Assembly: GCA_029168955.1 (NCBI GenBank)
Contig: JAPDOI010000063.1
Location: 1,116,001 to 1,180,000, forward strand
Direction of reading: 5' to 3'
Source: Aplectana chamaeleonis
Lineage: Eukaryota; Nematoda; Chromadorea; Rhabditida; Cosmocercidae
DNA: 64,000 nt
Below, piece after piece: positions 24,801 through 36,500 of this stretch. Both the position numbers and the translations under genes were made by a program. Each line of letters starts with the position of its first letter. Positions within the stretch are counted from its first letter, which is position 1. Under the pieces are notes generated by a model that worked only from the letters and a program-made list of their open reading frames with translations, ran no database searches and had not been told where the DNA came from.

Positions 24801-26192
24801 ATTTTCGTTGTTGTTTCGTTTACGCTGATGTTTTTTTTTCGAAGTTGTCCGTTTATCTGATTCACAGAATTTGGGTGCATTTAGATTTCTAGATTTTAAT
24901 TTTTTTATGGCCAGATCTACCTTCTCATGAGGATATCGCAGGAACCGTTATGATCGGGAACCCTGTCTTTTGTTTCATCACAAACCCTGTCTTCTACTGG
25001 GACGCCCAGCAACAGTTCCGGAAAAAATCAGAAGTCGTATAAGAATATCCTCTTTTTCGCCAAGTATGGCTTCTCGCAAGGAGTTTACCCTGGCAAATAT
25101 TAGGTTGGGGAATAAGTTCATTCGGTTTTCTTCAGAACTTTACTTGAATGAAATGTTTCTCCGTTCAGCAAAGTGTTTATATTTATTAGAAAGTGCTCTT
25201 TCTCATCTACAAGACTGTTTAATGTATTTTTTTCGTATAATTTAATTTTTTTCATATTTTTCAGCCTTGGAAATGGAACACTCTTCAAATCGCTCCTCAA
25301 CACCTCGCGCACCATCGAGCAGCACGCGGCTATAAACAGCGCTTGCAAAAGCTGTTTGCACGTCAATATAAAGCAAAGAAAAGAGTGGAACGCTCAAGGA
25401 GACAAGCCGAAGCCGAGAGTCAAACAAGACGTCCACCCGAAAAAGACCATGACCTGCGTTTGGTGGGACTGGGAAGGTACGGTACACTGGGAAATTCTCA
25501 AAAGAAACGCAGCGGTTAACAAGAAGTTCTACATTGCCCAACTGCTTCGCGTAAATGATGCAACGCAACTGCAAAGACCTGATCGCTAAGGACAAGTCAT
25601 CTTGCGCCACGAGAACGCCAGACCCCATGTTGCTTGAGTCATCAAAGCCGCACTCCATGAGTTTGAAAGGGAGGTTGTTCAGTTTTCATATTCGACTGCG
25701 GTAGATCGTTGATGACATCATGTGTCGAGTTGTGTAGCAAAATCCTGTGGTGGGCATTTTACCAGCAGAAAACTTTCTAGTGAAAGAAGTAGCGGGAGGA
25801 AAATTAACTTCGCCAGGTGATAGATGTGCCAAGATCCAAGATCTTAGTAGAAAATCCGGCAAGAGCAAATATCAAATGGTTTAGCTCACAGATGGATCGG
25901 GTGTAATCACTTCTGCTCCCATTCCTTGTTCAGTTTCTCTGTCGGATCCCAATTTTAGGCGCCTGTTCTGTCTTGAACACCTATGCAATGACATTAGTTT
26001 TTGAAAACTAACCGGTGCTAGGAGGAATATGGTAGTTGATAGAATGATATCTTGAACCGCAGTCATCAGGAAAAAGTACTTGTAGGACTTTACTCTCACA
26101 GGGCAGCGAAAATAGACATAGATCAGATAAAAGTTGAAGCATATAGAAAAAGAGGAGACCACTTGACAGAGTATCGAGAACTCTTCGCGCAT
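21823..26192 (-). CDS. Str-family 7TM chemoreceptor, copy D, complete, five exons
   Basis: Second intact paralogue. Exons: 26192-26013, 23373-23213, 23141-22937, 22312-22136, 22083-21823, total 984 bases coding 327 residues. Exon 1 (TM1-2) is one codon shorter than in the others (PVRVKSYKY against PMKTIKSYKY). Exon 2 carries TM3 and NSFIYRYLQVCR. Exon 3 carries TM4 and VAFWPSTEF. Exon 4 begins YSISVLSK and ends at SLLLLQ. Exon 5 carries TM6-7 with SLYPLFSPVIIIVFLKEYR. Every junction has a GT donor and CAG acceptor, including exon 2 (TTTTCATCAG/GTG), which copies B and C lack. The ATG sits one base after TTTCAG, a possible trans-splice acceptor. AATAAA is about 20 bases past the stop (21800-21805). 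Intron 1 (2.6 kb) contains a mariner remnant and a TTAA-type MITE. Receptor class rests on motif pattern and membrane layout. Confidence 0.9.
23500..23900. repeat. Dispersed repeat in intron 1 of copy D, shared with copy C
   Basis: Begins CTCCTTGCGAGAGCGCGCGA and ends with a GTAACTGCGAGAGCGCGAGT segment; the counterpart at 39020-39390 begins TTCCTTGCGAGAGCACGCTA. Both are in intron 1 of their receptor copy, so either the insertion predates the duplication or the element recurs by chance. Confidence 0.5.
23987..24435. mobile_element. TTAA-type MITE in intron 1 of receptor copy D
   Basis: Left end GGGCCAGTGTTCGCGATG; right end GCGCGAACACTGCCT followed by TTAA. About 450 bases, non-coding. Confidence 0.7.
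25100..25682 (+). pseudogene. mariner remnant in intron 1 of receptor copy D
   Basis: Left end TTAGGTTGGGGAATAAGTTC preceded by TA (25098-25099) resembles nematode mariner termini. From about 25370 the plus strand encodes a transposase middle: WNAQGDKPKPRVKQDVHPKK, then TMTCVWWDWEGTVHWEILK, then NARPHVA. The N-terminal DNA-binding part is missing. In the second catalytic motif HENARPHVA a glutamate stands in place of aspartate, and a stop follows shortly before VIKAALHEFE. No matching right end was found, so the element is truncated on both its coding sides. Confidence 0.75.
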
Positions 26193-26660
26193 CCTGAAAT
26201 CAAAAAAAAAGGAGTCTTTATCTGGACATTTCCATGGTTCCTTGCTGAACTTGAACATTTTACGGAATGTGAAAAGCAGCAATGGTCATGTAGAAAGACA
26301 TCCAATGAAGAAACGATCCGGCTATGTTCTCAGCCTTCGGAACATGCAAACCCAGAACCACTGATGAAGTCCTGAGCAAGCCGGAACTTCCACGAAAGTG
26401 TTCCAAGGCACTAATCCAGAGCCATAACCCAATGAATTAGTTTTTATACTGACCTGCCCTGACTACATTTCATCAAAACGGACTGGATATTGTCACAGAA
26501 CAGATAAAAAATGGTTTATTGCATAGAATGCCACTTCGGAAAGTCTGATCTACGACATTAGTTGGTGAAAACAATGAAGGCTCATGGGTACTTCAGAGAT
26601 TAACGAAAAGGATTTAATTGCCCTTTCTGCATTTATTGGGATTTGCTACTTAATTACTAC
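26193..26660. promoter_or_regulatory. 5' flank of receptor copy D, homologous to copies B and C
   Basis: Upstream sequences of copies D (26193-26660), C (40758-41230) and B (61269-61740) share ordered blocks, for example AATGGACTGGAC-type and ATCTACGACATTAGTTGG segments. All three start codons follow a TTTCAG/G or TTTTAG/G acceptor. Promoter elements cannot be told apart from plain homology here. Confidence 0.5.
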
Positions 26661-27996
26661 TAGCGCGCAATATCATGCTAGGTACACGGAACTAGAGAAG
26701 ATTTCAGAAAGAATGTAGAGACAAGAAATGAATAACCGAATGCTATAGATCCTAGCGATGTACATAAAAATGCATAAAATGCACAACTCAAAAGAGCATT
26801 ATGAACAACAAAAGGCCCAGCCTTTAGTAATTCTTGTCCCTACCAGACAGCCTGAGCCTTACTGCCACCAAACAATCAATTGCGTTAAATCGAATTGTGA
26901 AGCGCACCTCAAACTACTAAGATTGAGAAAGCTTGTGTGAATTCGAGCTAGGCTCGCTTTCTTCCACTCATTTATGTACAAGATTAACCCCAACTCATGG
27001 GTTGCAAGCCTATTACATAAAAAGAAAAGAGTTGACCCTTCCTCGGTAGATCGAATTCCACATCGCTCAATTGGAACAGCCTTTTTTTGCAGTTCAAAGA
27101 ATCTGGGTATTCGATTTTAAACAAGGCAGGGGAGGTGGGAGAAAGGGGCTGGCTCTGTCTCTGTGTTACACAGATGGACCGGGAAGCTTCAGCTTCCGAG
27201 GGGTAATGCCAGCAGCAGATGCGGCTAAAGGGAACACGTAGTATTAATGTACGCTGCAGTCTTTTGGCTGAGGTAGACCAGTACTCTTAATAGGTTAGTG
27301 TAGAGAGAATGGTGAGCTGCAGCTTTTGAGCTTAAGTAGGCCCGATCTCTTTATAGGCAACAGTAACAGGGTAATCTATCAAAATGCTGGCCGAAGAAAA
27401 TGTGTAGGATGAAAGCGTAGATGTTACTGAAATGTCTCAGAATAAAAGAAGCACGTTTGGTCTAAATTTAGAATTGTACGTTGACTGAGATGCTTGCTTT
27501 AGTTGCTTATGTGCATTGTTTGCAATAAAAGATGTAGGGAAACTTGAACCACCAAAACTTCATTGTAGCAGTGACGCAGTTACAAAATGATGCGGACATG
27601 GGCCATTTCTCACCTCTTTATTCGGTTCAATCTGGAATCGTCCCGTTCACGCATACTGTAAGAAGTAGAGAACTCTAAATCCTGGGTCTATAAGAGATAC
27701 CATTTTCACAATCAACAGCTCCACTGGAGAACGGGGGCGGAGCGGAAGTGCACGATTTCGTGTTCTTCCGATACGTTTCCCCAATTTTCTTTCGTCATTT
27801 CAACTGTACTGGGGGCCAAGCGATCGACCTGAAAGACCATTTCGCAATCGAAGATTATCGTGAACACTGCCTTCAAGTTACAGATACTTAGCACCAGAAT
27901 ACAGGGCTGTTCCTAGTCAAAGAAGTAATTAGTTTGCGGCTAGGCTCTGATTCGTAGCCAACCAACGATCAAGAATGCGTGGCTGACACGAGTTAA

Positions 27997-28443
27997 AGGC
28001 AGCGTTCACGATGAATATCGCACTCGAGTTCGACCCAAAAATGGGATTGTTTGGTCGTGAGGTAACTAGTAGTGAAGAAACATGGAAGAAAAATGTCCAG
28101 AATAAGTCAAAATAACGGTTTCTAAGTTCAGGGCGTGGATGAGAATCATGGGCGCTGCTGATTCCGGCAAGCGCACGCTAATCGCGAAATCTGGGCGAAT
28201 CGATTATGCCAACTGCGGCAGAGTTGCTTGGCGATTTGCCATCCAAACGTGTGCGGCGCCACAAGCTCGTCCGATTGGGGGGCGGACCGGGATAGGTAGG
28301 TGCACCGGGAGAGCTTTCAAAGCCGTCTGTATTTAATTCTGGCCAGTTTTCGTTGCTTTCTTCGACTCTATCCTCTACAGCACCTGCCAACTTAGTGTTT
28401 CACACCGAGACCTCGAGAACGAGATTTATTGTGAACACTGCCT
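27997..28443. mobile_element. TTAA-type MITE, clean ends
   Basis: TTAA (27993-27996), AGGCAGCGTTCACGAT...ATTGTGAACACTGCCT, TTAA (28444-28447). Non-coding; 447 bases. One of the two clearest family members. Confidence 0.85.
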
Positions 28444-28449
28444 TTAAAA

Positions 28450-31125
28450 TACAAGATTACTACCACTTCCAATGTTTGGGCTGCTCCGGTACAGAGAGTA
28501 CCCCGAATCTGAAGCAATTCCTTCTGTGGATCTAGTCAGTTTTGCTGGATCCCGTTTGAGCTTGCGTAGTTGAACTACCAAATGGCCATCAGAGTTCAGG
28601 CACTCACTGTACCCAGGCAGGCCGGACATCTAGTGTTCCGGTGCATACTACAATAATATAAGACTAGCATCCACTGCAGCACTTCAGCCACAGAGTGGTT
28701 CAGTCGCCATCAGAATACAAACTTGTAATGAACGATGGACTATTCTGTCATGAACTAAACAGAAATCCTCTAGGATATTCTGATCAAGAAAATCCACAGG
28801 CCGGGAAGACCTTTAACAACTGTCCTGGACCACATTTGCAGCATTTCTTGGCACTGAGAAGAATATGCTTCAGAACTGGGTCGCGTCGATGCCATATCGC
28901 ATCTCTCAGGTGATTTTGTATTGAGGAGGACACATGAAGAGCTCATCACTGCTTTATTAGCGAATGCTATCGATATTTTGAATTAGACCTTGATTCTTGA
29001 AAAATCGCTGGGTACATACAAGAGGCTATCTATGGGGAAGTAAGACGGCAGGAGCAATGAGAACGCACGCAATGCAATTATCTGCAATTTTATATGTTAG
29101 AGGGAAACAGGTATCAACGATATCGCACACTAATAAATAGCCGTTGTTCAAAAAACATTTGCCGCTTTACTGTAAATTGATGTTGCGTGTACTGCGGAGA
29201 ACGGAAATGCGGATGAGGCGTTTGAGTGATCACTGCTAAGAGATTCACGGGTTCCTAACTCCATTTTCAAGTTAACAACTTATGATGCAATATTTTTTGG
29301 TTCTGAGTAAAAATTAGTGTGTGTCACTGCACTATCACTATCGCTTGCTAAAGTTTTAATTTCAGGAACAGCGGGAATCGTCGGCAACGAATCGGAACCG
29401 CTAATTTTCCATGATTTTTTTCTCGTGGTGTTATCCGATTAGAACAAGTATTCAGTAATCGTTGGCGACTTTTGATTTCTCCAGCAAGATTTTCATTGAT
29501 CGTGAATCTTTTCAGAATTTTTCTATTGTTCGGGCTGGCCCGAATCTCTGAGGAAACTCACTACGTGTTTTTTTTCATTTAAACTTTTTTTTGTTTGAAA
29601 CCAATCTTATGATGTGTGCTTTTGTTATTTTGCTTCTCCAAAACCTTTTTCCTTGAAAATGGGTCATGCCCGATTTTTTTAGCTGAAAATTCCGACGTGA
29701 ACGATTTTCACTATTCCTGGAAATAAAACTTTAGCAAACGGTCGTTATATAACAAACAGAACATTTCAAGATCAAAAAATGTTGAAAAATGACGTGAGAA
29801 CTGGGAAAACTATGAAAAAGCCTATATTATCGGTTGACGAGAGTGGGCGCGGAAGTTCGTACGAAACCTATGCATCGCGTGTCCGCAGCGCTAGTCCACA
29901 ATGGCACACAATAAATTCAAGCCCGAGCCAGAGGATATGCTCATATCATTACTTCGAATGGCAAGCTATGTCTTGAAAACGCTTATAAATGCCAAAGTTG
30001 TTACCTTTTTGGGAACAGTGTGTTGAGATGCTGTCACCACGAAGTCTCATGATTTCGAAGTTATTTCCCTGTAACTTTTAGGAAAGACTTCCTTCCCCTT
30101 TAAACTCCTTCGTTGTCTTTTGGTTCGATGCAACCTTCGTGTTACCAAAGATACTGCAATTACAACAGCAAGCATGGAGAATTTGGACGGTTTTAACCTA
30201 TAAATCCAGGTACCCGAATTAAAGTCGACGTAAGCTCTGGTACATCCTTAGTGACCTGCCTATTTCGATTATCACCAACAGCGTAGCGGTGGGACTCGGG
30301 GAAATATAATTAGTGATAAGGAGGTTCCGACGGAAAAGCCACCGCTCCGCGCTGTGATAATCGAAAACATGAGTTCACTTGGAATGAAAGAGAGTCTATG
30401 TACATGCTGCAAGCAGGGACGTAATGCTCAAGTCGAGACGTGTTCGAATGTGAGCCCTCACCACTTTGTACCATTGGATTTGCCAGCTCAAATAAAATAA
30501 CCACGCAGTGACAAAGAGCTAGGCTGATCTCTTCTCACTACCTGAATGATTAGCCTCGTTGTGTCCACTAACCCATCCTTGCCTTACATGCCCATCCGGT
30601 CGTTTATACGAGTCCTCCCAAAAAGGCGCCTTCTACCACCTTCATAATCGACTCTATGAGCCATCGTACGTACATGTTGTGATATTTTATTTGCAGCTAA
30701 ATGCGTGCAACAATCTCGGACGCACCTTTCTTCGCGAACCGTCGAAAAGGTCTGAGGCTTCTGGTGATGGATTCCATAACTTATGGAAGTTCGGGTGCTT
30801 TGACGATGTCGTTCACACATCAAGCGTAGTCTTCGTTAAATTAATCACGCTAGCACCAGTGATATTTCACTTTCCACGAAGATTGGTCACCAGAACCTTG
30901 CTTCAGGCTTCGTGTACCCGTTGTCTCTCAGTATCAGTTTGAAAGCCTCCTCCACTCCTGGTGATTCTCTGGACAAATTTCTCATTCTGCAACACTATGA
31001 TTCCTTATTACGATGACTTTCATACCCAAATGGTGGGTGAGATGAGAGTGGAGCAGGTTGTTTCTCAAAATCCAATTTTTGTACGAAACGATCTCTTTTG
31101 CACCGTTTAGTAAGTGTTCACGAAA
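28450..31125. other. No gene recognised between receptor copies D and C
   Basis: Short frames only. A stretch near 29930-30130 is similar to 42440-42600, next to the other Penelope-like fragment, so it may be decayed retroelement sequence. A 127-codon plus-strand frame at 30559-30942 has no recognisable domain. Confidence 0.45.
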
Positions 31126-31129
31126 AATT

Positions 31130-31720
31130 AATTGCTGGGTGGTCTGTTTGGCAACTTATTCAAGACCCCGACTCGCCCAGGGACCAAATAGACCGCCCAA
31201 AGATAAAAGTTCCTTCGTAATACCATTCGTATCGGATGAGGCAAGCAGCGACGTCAGAAAGTGCTTGCGAAAAGAGGGGTTAGAAAACTTGGTGGCTTTG
31301 GTGGACATCCATCCTAATAATTTCAAACGTCAGCTGATCAGAAATCGCCAATGCCATCGCGCTTCGTGATGCCAAAATGCGTGTTTGCCCTCATGGCAGG
31401 AAAGGTGATTGTGCTACTACAGGTGTCATCTATCTAACCACGTTTTTGGTTTGGTGTCAAATTTCTGTTCCATCGGTGCCCCTACGTACTTCTACTGATC
31501 CATTAAAAGGGACGTGATCAGGTATGATACTTAGCCAGCTTTTCTCCTGTTTATCAGTTTGGAAATTTGGGAGTCGAATCTCTTCAGAGAGTTTACCGCT
31601 ACGGCGTTTGATCGTGTATTTTCATAACTGGATTTGGCTCTTTCAGACTCTGAAGAAGGCGAAATCGTCGAAGCGTCAGTCGAATAAAGTCTGATACCAC
31701 CGAGTGCAAAGCTGCAGTCA
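31130..31720 (+). pseudogene. Penelope-like element, decayed C-terminal region and tail
   Basis: LAQGPNRPPKDKSSFVIPFV, SDEASSDVRKCLRKEGLENL and FKRQLIRNRQ match the piece at 41580 in order. After a stop, DCATTGVIYLTT marks the start of the GIY-YIG region, which then dissolves. The tail at 31645-31690 (CTCTGAAGAAGGCGAAATCG...GTCGAATAAA) resembles 42311 and 58704. Confidence 0.7.
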
Positions 31721-31729
31721 ACGTCAACA

Positions 31730-33080
31730 ATATGATCAGGAAATCTTCTTGAATGCCTTAATTTCTATTGCTAATGAGCACGATCCCACGTACAAAACTG
31801 TACAAAAAAAAGCAAAGAGTACCGTACAAAACTCCGTAGGGCTGCATAGAAGATAACAATCAGGACTTGCTTGTTTGGCTAGATAATCACATATCGCTCG
31901 GAAACGCCGTTGCCAACGACATTCAATCCCCTTTGTTCTTCCGATGACGTTCTGAAACCGGGTGTTTGTAGTGAAGACTTTTCTGCACGATAAGAGGGCG
32001 ATTTCCTCAGTTGGGCGAAAAGGTAAGGGTACACCTTTTATGAGATTTGAGTGTTCAGGGAAGAAATGTTCCTAGTACACCTCAAGACTTCTTTCGGGGA
32101 GTTAATTGGGGTGCTGAACACGATTCGGAGGTCCATCTGTCAATTTCCGAGAGACCTCGACAGGTTCGGTTGTTTTGGTGCAAATGAGACCAAAAATGAT
32201 TCCTAAAATACTTAATTATGCTTGCCTCGAAACTCCTCTGTAGAAATTATTTGGAGGGCTCAAGGAGTATCTGAGATCTTTTTGTCGAAAGCTGATAAAT
32301 TACCTTATGTAAAGGTGGGTATGCGGTAGTTTCGTCAAATTATCAGATTTTTTTCCATTATTTGCGGATGTTATGCTGCTGGTATCCAAAAACAATATGA
32401 AAAAAACTACATCTGCATTCATTTCTAACCAAGTGTTTGTGGTCTACCCTCATCGCGAAGGAAGTCAAGTTGCGCGTGTATCTATCCGCAATCGCTTAGT
32501 CATGATGTACGAGTCGGCGACGTGGGCAATACCGAATCAGCAGATGCAAGGTTCGATTTGACGGAGAGGAGGGATCTAAGCCTATGCTTCTGGATAGGTC
32601 TTGCCGCAGATAACACCTTTACGACGAAATCGACGCATTACATCAAAGATTGACACGAGCGAGGTGCCTACATCTACCAACGCCATATCAAGCGGCAACG
32701 TAAGATAAAGTTCAACTATTTTGGCATAAGAAGACTCTCAGATCGTCTTATATAACACACTCTATGGATGCTTCCGAGTCCACCGGAAACGGCCGCCTAG
32801 GTGTAGGCGAAAATTTATCACGGCTGTGGTAGAAGAGGATTTGAAATCGTTAGGCATTGAGGAGCGATTCAGACGCAATTTTATACTCCACTGAAAGTAG
32901 AATAGCGACCATCGAATGGGTTCTGTTCTAGTTGTGGCTCAGGACTAACAAAAATTGACATGGCTGAGTACTATGACGGCACACCTCGGTGAAAATGCGG
33001 ACTTACCGCTCGAGGCGGAAACCAACCGATTAAACCTAATAAGTCATATTGGGGGCACTTAACATGTACTCGAGCTACGT
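31730..33080. other. No gene seen; dispersed repeat
   Basis: 32050-32340 resembles 62090-62370 (shared ACACGA.TTGGAGGTCCA and CTTGCCTC.AA.CTTCTCTGTAGA type text). Otherwise unassigned. Confidence 0.45.
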
Positions 33081-33084
33081 TCTA

Positions 33085-33560
33085 ATGAAGCGAATGTTCG
33101 GGTGTTTCCTCTGATCCTACAATATTCCTTTTTCTTTCCAAGCGGTTTTGATTGTGATGAGGAGAACGGTTTTCATAGTGGGTTGGCTTTAACGACACGT
33201 CGTCTTATTCAGCACATGCCAGTTTGAACCAGAAATTCAAATACAATCTTCCCCTCGGAATGCTCCTCGATATGAGCGTTTTCACCGATTCTCAGGCACT
33301 TTGCGACTGGAATTAATACTCATTGCCAACCGTTCTCTACCAAAATTTTCGAAGGCAAAGCTTTCTTTGGCTGAGTGCAATTTGAGTAGTTTTTGCGCGA
33401 TTTTATAGTCATCTCTGCCTTTTTTTTTCTTAAAAGCCGTCAATAAAGTGCTTGCTCGAAAAACGTCTTGCATCCACGGCGCCCTGAAGTTTTCGATTCG
33501 AATGCCCGCATAAGCCGAGCGACTCATGAAAACAGATGTTCTGCTGTGGTGAAACATTTA
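33085..33560. repeat. 3' flank of receptor copy C, homologous to the flanks of copies A and B
   Basis: Shares runs such as GATTGTGATGAGGAGAAC and AGCACATGCCAGTTTGAA with 49165-49640 (copy B) and 63080-63490 (copy A). This marks the duplicated unit as larger than the gene. No gene recognised in it. Confidence 0.75.
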
Positions 33561-33567
33561 TTCTTGT

Positions 33568-36500
33568 CTACTGGACTACCGACAAATCAACAATTTTCCG
33601 CGCCGTCACCACAGACGTCGTGGGTCTTGCACGGCTACTTTTCTTGTATAGTCGAAGCTTTGATAGAGTGTGAACTCGATAGTCCTTCAGGAAGACGACA
33701 ATTATTATTGGACTGAATAGCGGGAACAGCGAGACCAAAATCGTAATCGAATACGATATTATCATATTGGAGGTGAGACCGGTGAAAAGGAGAATATAGG
33801 AAGCGAAGCAAGGTACATGAAGGAATACGAATGGGCAGGCTGTCTGAAAAGGAAAACCATATTTGTTGATTCTTTTTGTTGATCAAGGGAGAGATTGAGT
33901 GTCATTGATGTATGTAAATCACCTGTAGTAATAGAAGTGTAAACATTTGTAAGTGAAGTTTCTTCAGATCTTTGCTGAATGTTCCAGATTTCAGCGTTTG
34001 ATTGATTTTCGTAGCTGAGTACATAATGATGGTAGCCATTACAGACATAAGACAAATGACCTCCAAGGCTAGCGCCAGATTGACTGCACTGAGGCTGTGC
34101 TAAAATCGAAAAGATGACGGTTCAGGGTTCGGGGACCGCATGCGCTCAAGAGTTCATCCTTTAATTTAAATATATAGTAATTTTTCAACTTGTCAATCTT
34201 CCTGAGTATGAATCACATATTCAAAGGCTAGCGGCAACTCTATGGCGAAACGAAATAGCCCGGAATGTGTTTCTAAAGGGCACAGTTCAACCTCAGAATC
34301 GTTTTTCTGTTTTTCTACCTATCTGTAAGACGGTCCTACGCTGCCAATGATGTATCTGGAATCGTACAAGACCCTCTGGAAACGGAGTTACGGCCCCTTA
34401 AAAAAATTCAGCTGTGGAAGCACAGTGGACAAGTTGTCCGAGGCTTGTAACATCCGTCATTTGCAACCGGTGTACGCGAGCCGTCTTGAATAAGAAGAGA
34501 ATTGAGGGAAGAAAGGGGCTACTGACTTGAAATCATCGCTCATCTCGCCACTGTTGAGCTCGAAAGATCGTAAATGGTGCTTGCCAAAGTGGCTTCCTGG
34601 TGTGGCCGCCTCAGGGAGGCTTCTCTCTATAACTCGCCTATTCAGAGGAATTGAGAGCTCGCACCTGGCAGGTGTTATACGGGATGGGCCTACTTCACAA
34701 CTATGTATGTGATAATCTCAGATTTATCCCCTAATCTTGGACTGTGCCTTTTAGTTCAAACCCCATGTTTAGAAACATTCTTGACGTTTTTAACAGAAAA
34801 AAACAGCTTTGAAAATCACTGAAACATTTCGAGGCAGTGGTCACGATGGAAAACTAAAAAAATCAGCTAAGATCGAAAAACTATGAAGGTAGCGCGGTGA
34901 AAAACGGGCTAGAATTAGAGTTTCTAGGGCTCAAAGATGACAGTTCGTGCACACTTGCACAGCGCCGCCAAAAAGATCGCCGTCTCTTGTCGAGCAGTCA
35001 AAAATCGTCGACATTCAGAGAAAAAAATAAATGCAAATCTATCTAATAAAAACAGTTGAGCAATGAAAGAAAGCACTTCAGTGAATGTTTTTGACTAGAT
35101 GGGTACATAAATTTAAAGTTTCATTGATTGAAATTCAATATCCCGCCAGCTGATGTTCTTGATATTAGAGAAGATTGATGCCGATGATGTGGAGTGGGCT
35201 AGTCCACCACCAAAGGACAAGAAAATTCAGGCTTGAAATTAGGCCCCAAACAGCGGTTTGTTCATCTAAGACCTACTACTCTGAACCCAGGAAAGGGTTG
35301 AGAGAGGAAAAGAAGACAAGCATATTTCATCGCGATCACTGTCTTTAATTACTAGAAAGTCACATGATCTCCTGCAGCACGTCATCTCTAGATTAACCGA
35401 CACTGTCGGTCCTGATGAGAGGCAAACATAGGGAATCAAGTATCGATATCATTCACCTGCAAGGAGAATCCCAGCTGTGCACACTCCAAAGCATTGATAC
35501 CGGTCGTTTTCGCAACAAGTGGACCCAAATCCCCAATCATCCTAGCGTTCGGCCAAAACGCTACAAATATAATCACCACAAAATTGGCCAGAATCAACGC
35601 GTTGACCGCTCCAGCAATGAATAGGTTACGAGGCGTGAAACAGTTTTGAAAGAATTTATATCTGGAAGGAAAAGTCGATAATGCGTATGTGCGAAGAAAG
35701 GGTTCCTCAGTATGCACTCACTTGCAGACTTGAAGATATCGATAGATAAAGCTGTTAGTTACAAGCAGTAGAGAGGTAACAAACACACAGCAGAATACTC
35801 CCATCAGAGCTTGCCCAACCGGCGGTTTATGGAGTATTCCAGTTGCAGCATACACATATGAGAAATCAGCAGATATTAGCACCTTAAAGCCAGCATACAC
35901 GTCCACAAACATGGTCGAAATATCAGCAGAAATAGGCTCGTAAGGCACTTACATTACCGCTCGTAAGATTTGGTCAGAAAGTGAGCAAGGTCGGGTTTTT
36001 GGGTCTTTTCCGTCTTTTTTTGTATAACTCGCTTTAAAGTCAACTTTGAAAGAAACTAGGGAGATATTCATAATTCTGAGGTTGAGGGCTATCTAACGGT
36101 TTAACCATTGTCTGGGTTCCGTGAAAAACTATAAAGATTTCGCAATCATCCATCTCTTTATATACCGTACACACAGGGAAACTCAGACAGAGACGGTAGC
36201 GCCCCATCCGCCAAGGTACCTTAATTGCAAACCTGGCTGAGAGCGAAACTAGTAGAGTTCTCAATGTAATCACCACAAAGGTTAAACCACTGGGTAGCAT
36301 TAATCACCTGGATCAGGAATATCACCCTAGTTTAAAGCGCTGAAAACCACCCATCCTGCAATATTTGACAATATTTGGCAATCCTGTCTCGCACTCCCGT
36401 GTTTCCCCTGTTCTCAAGTCCAACTTGAGAAAACATGTGATAACTTAGAAACAGCACAATCAAAAGGGAGTGCACGAGAGAAACAACTTGATTTACTTGA

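Noticed and set aside
24407..24880. 157-codon minus-strand frame
   Set aside because: Overlaps the edge of a MITE inside a receptor intron; no recognisable domain.
25881..26282. Start of receptor copy D at the upstream methionine (MLLFTFRKMF...)
   Set aside because: That extension runs through the conserved TTTCAG acceptor and is not shared with copies B, C or E; the ATG at 26192 matches them.
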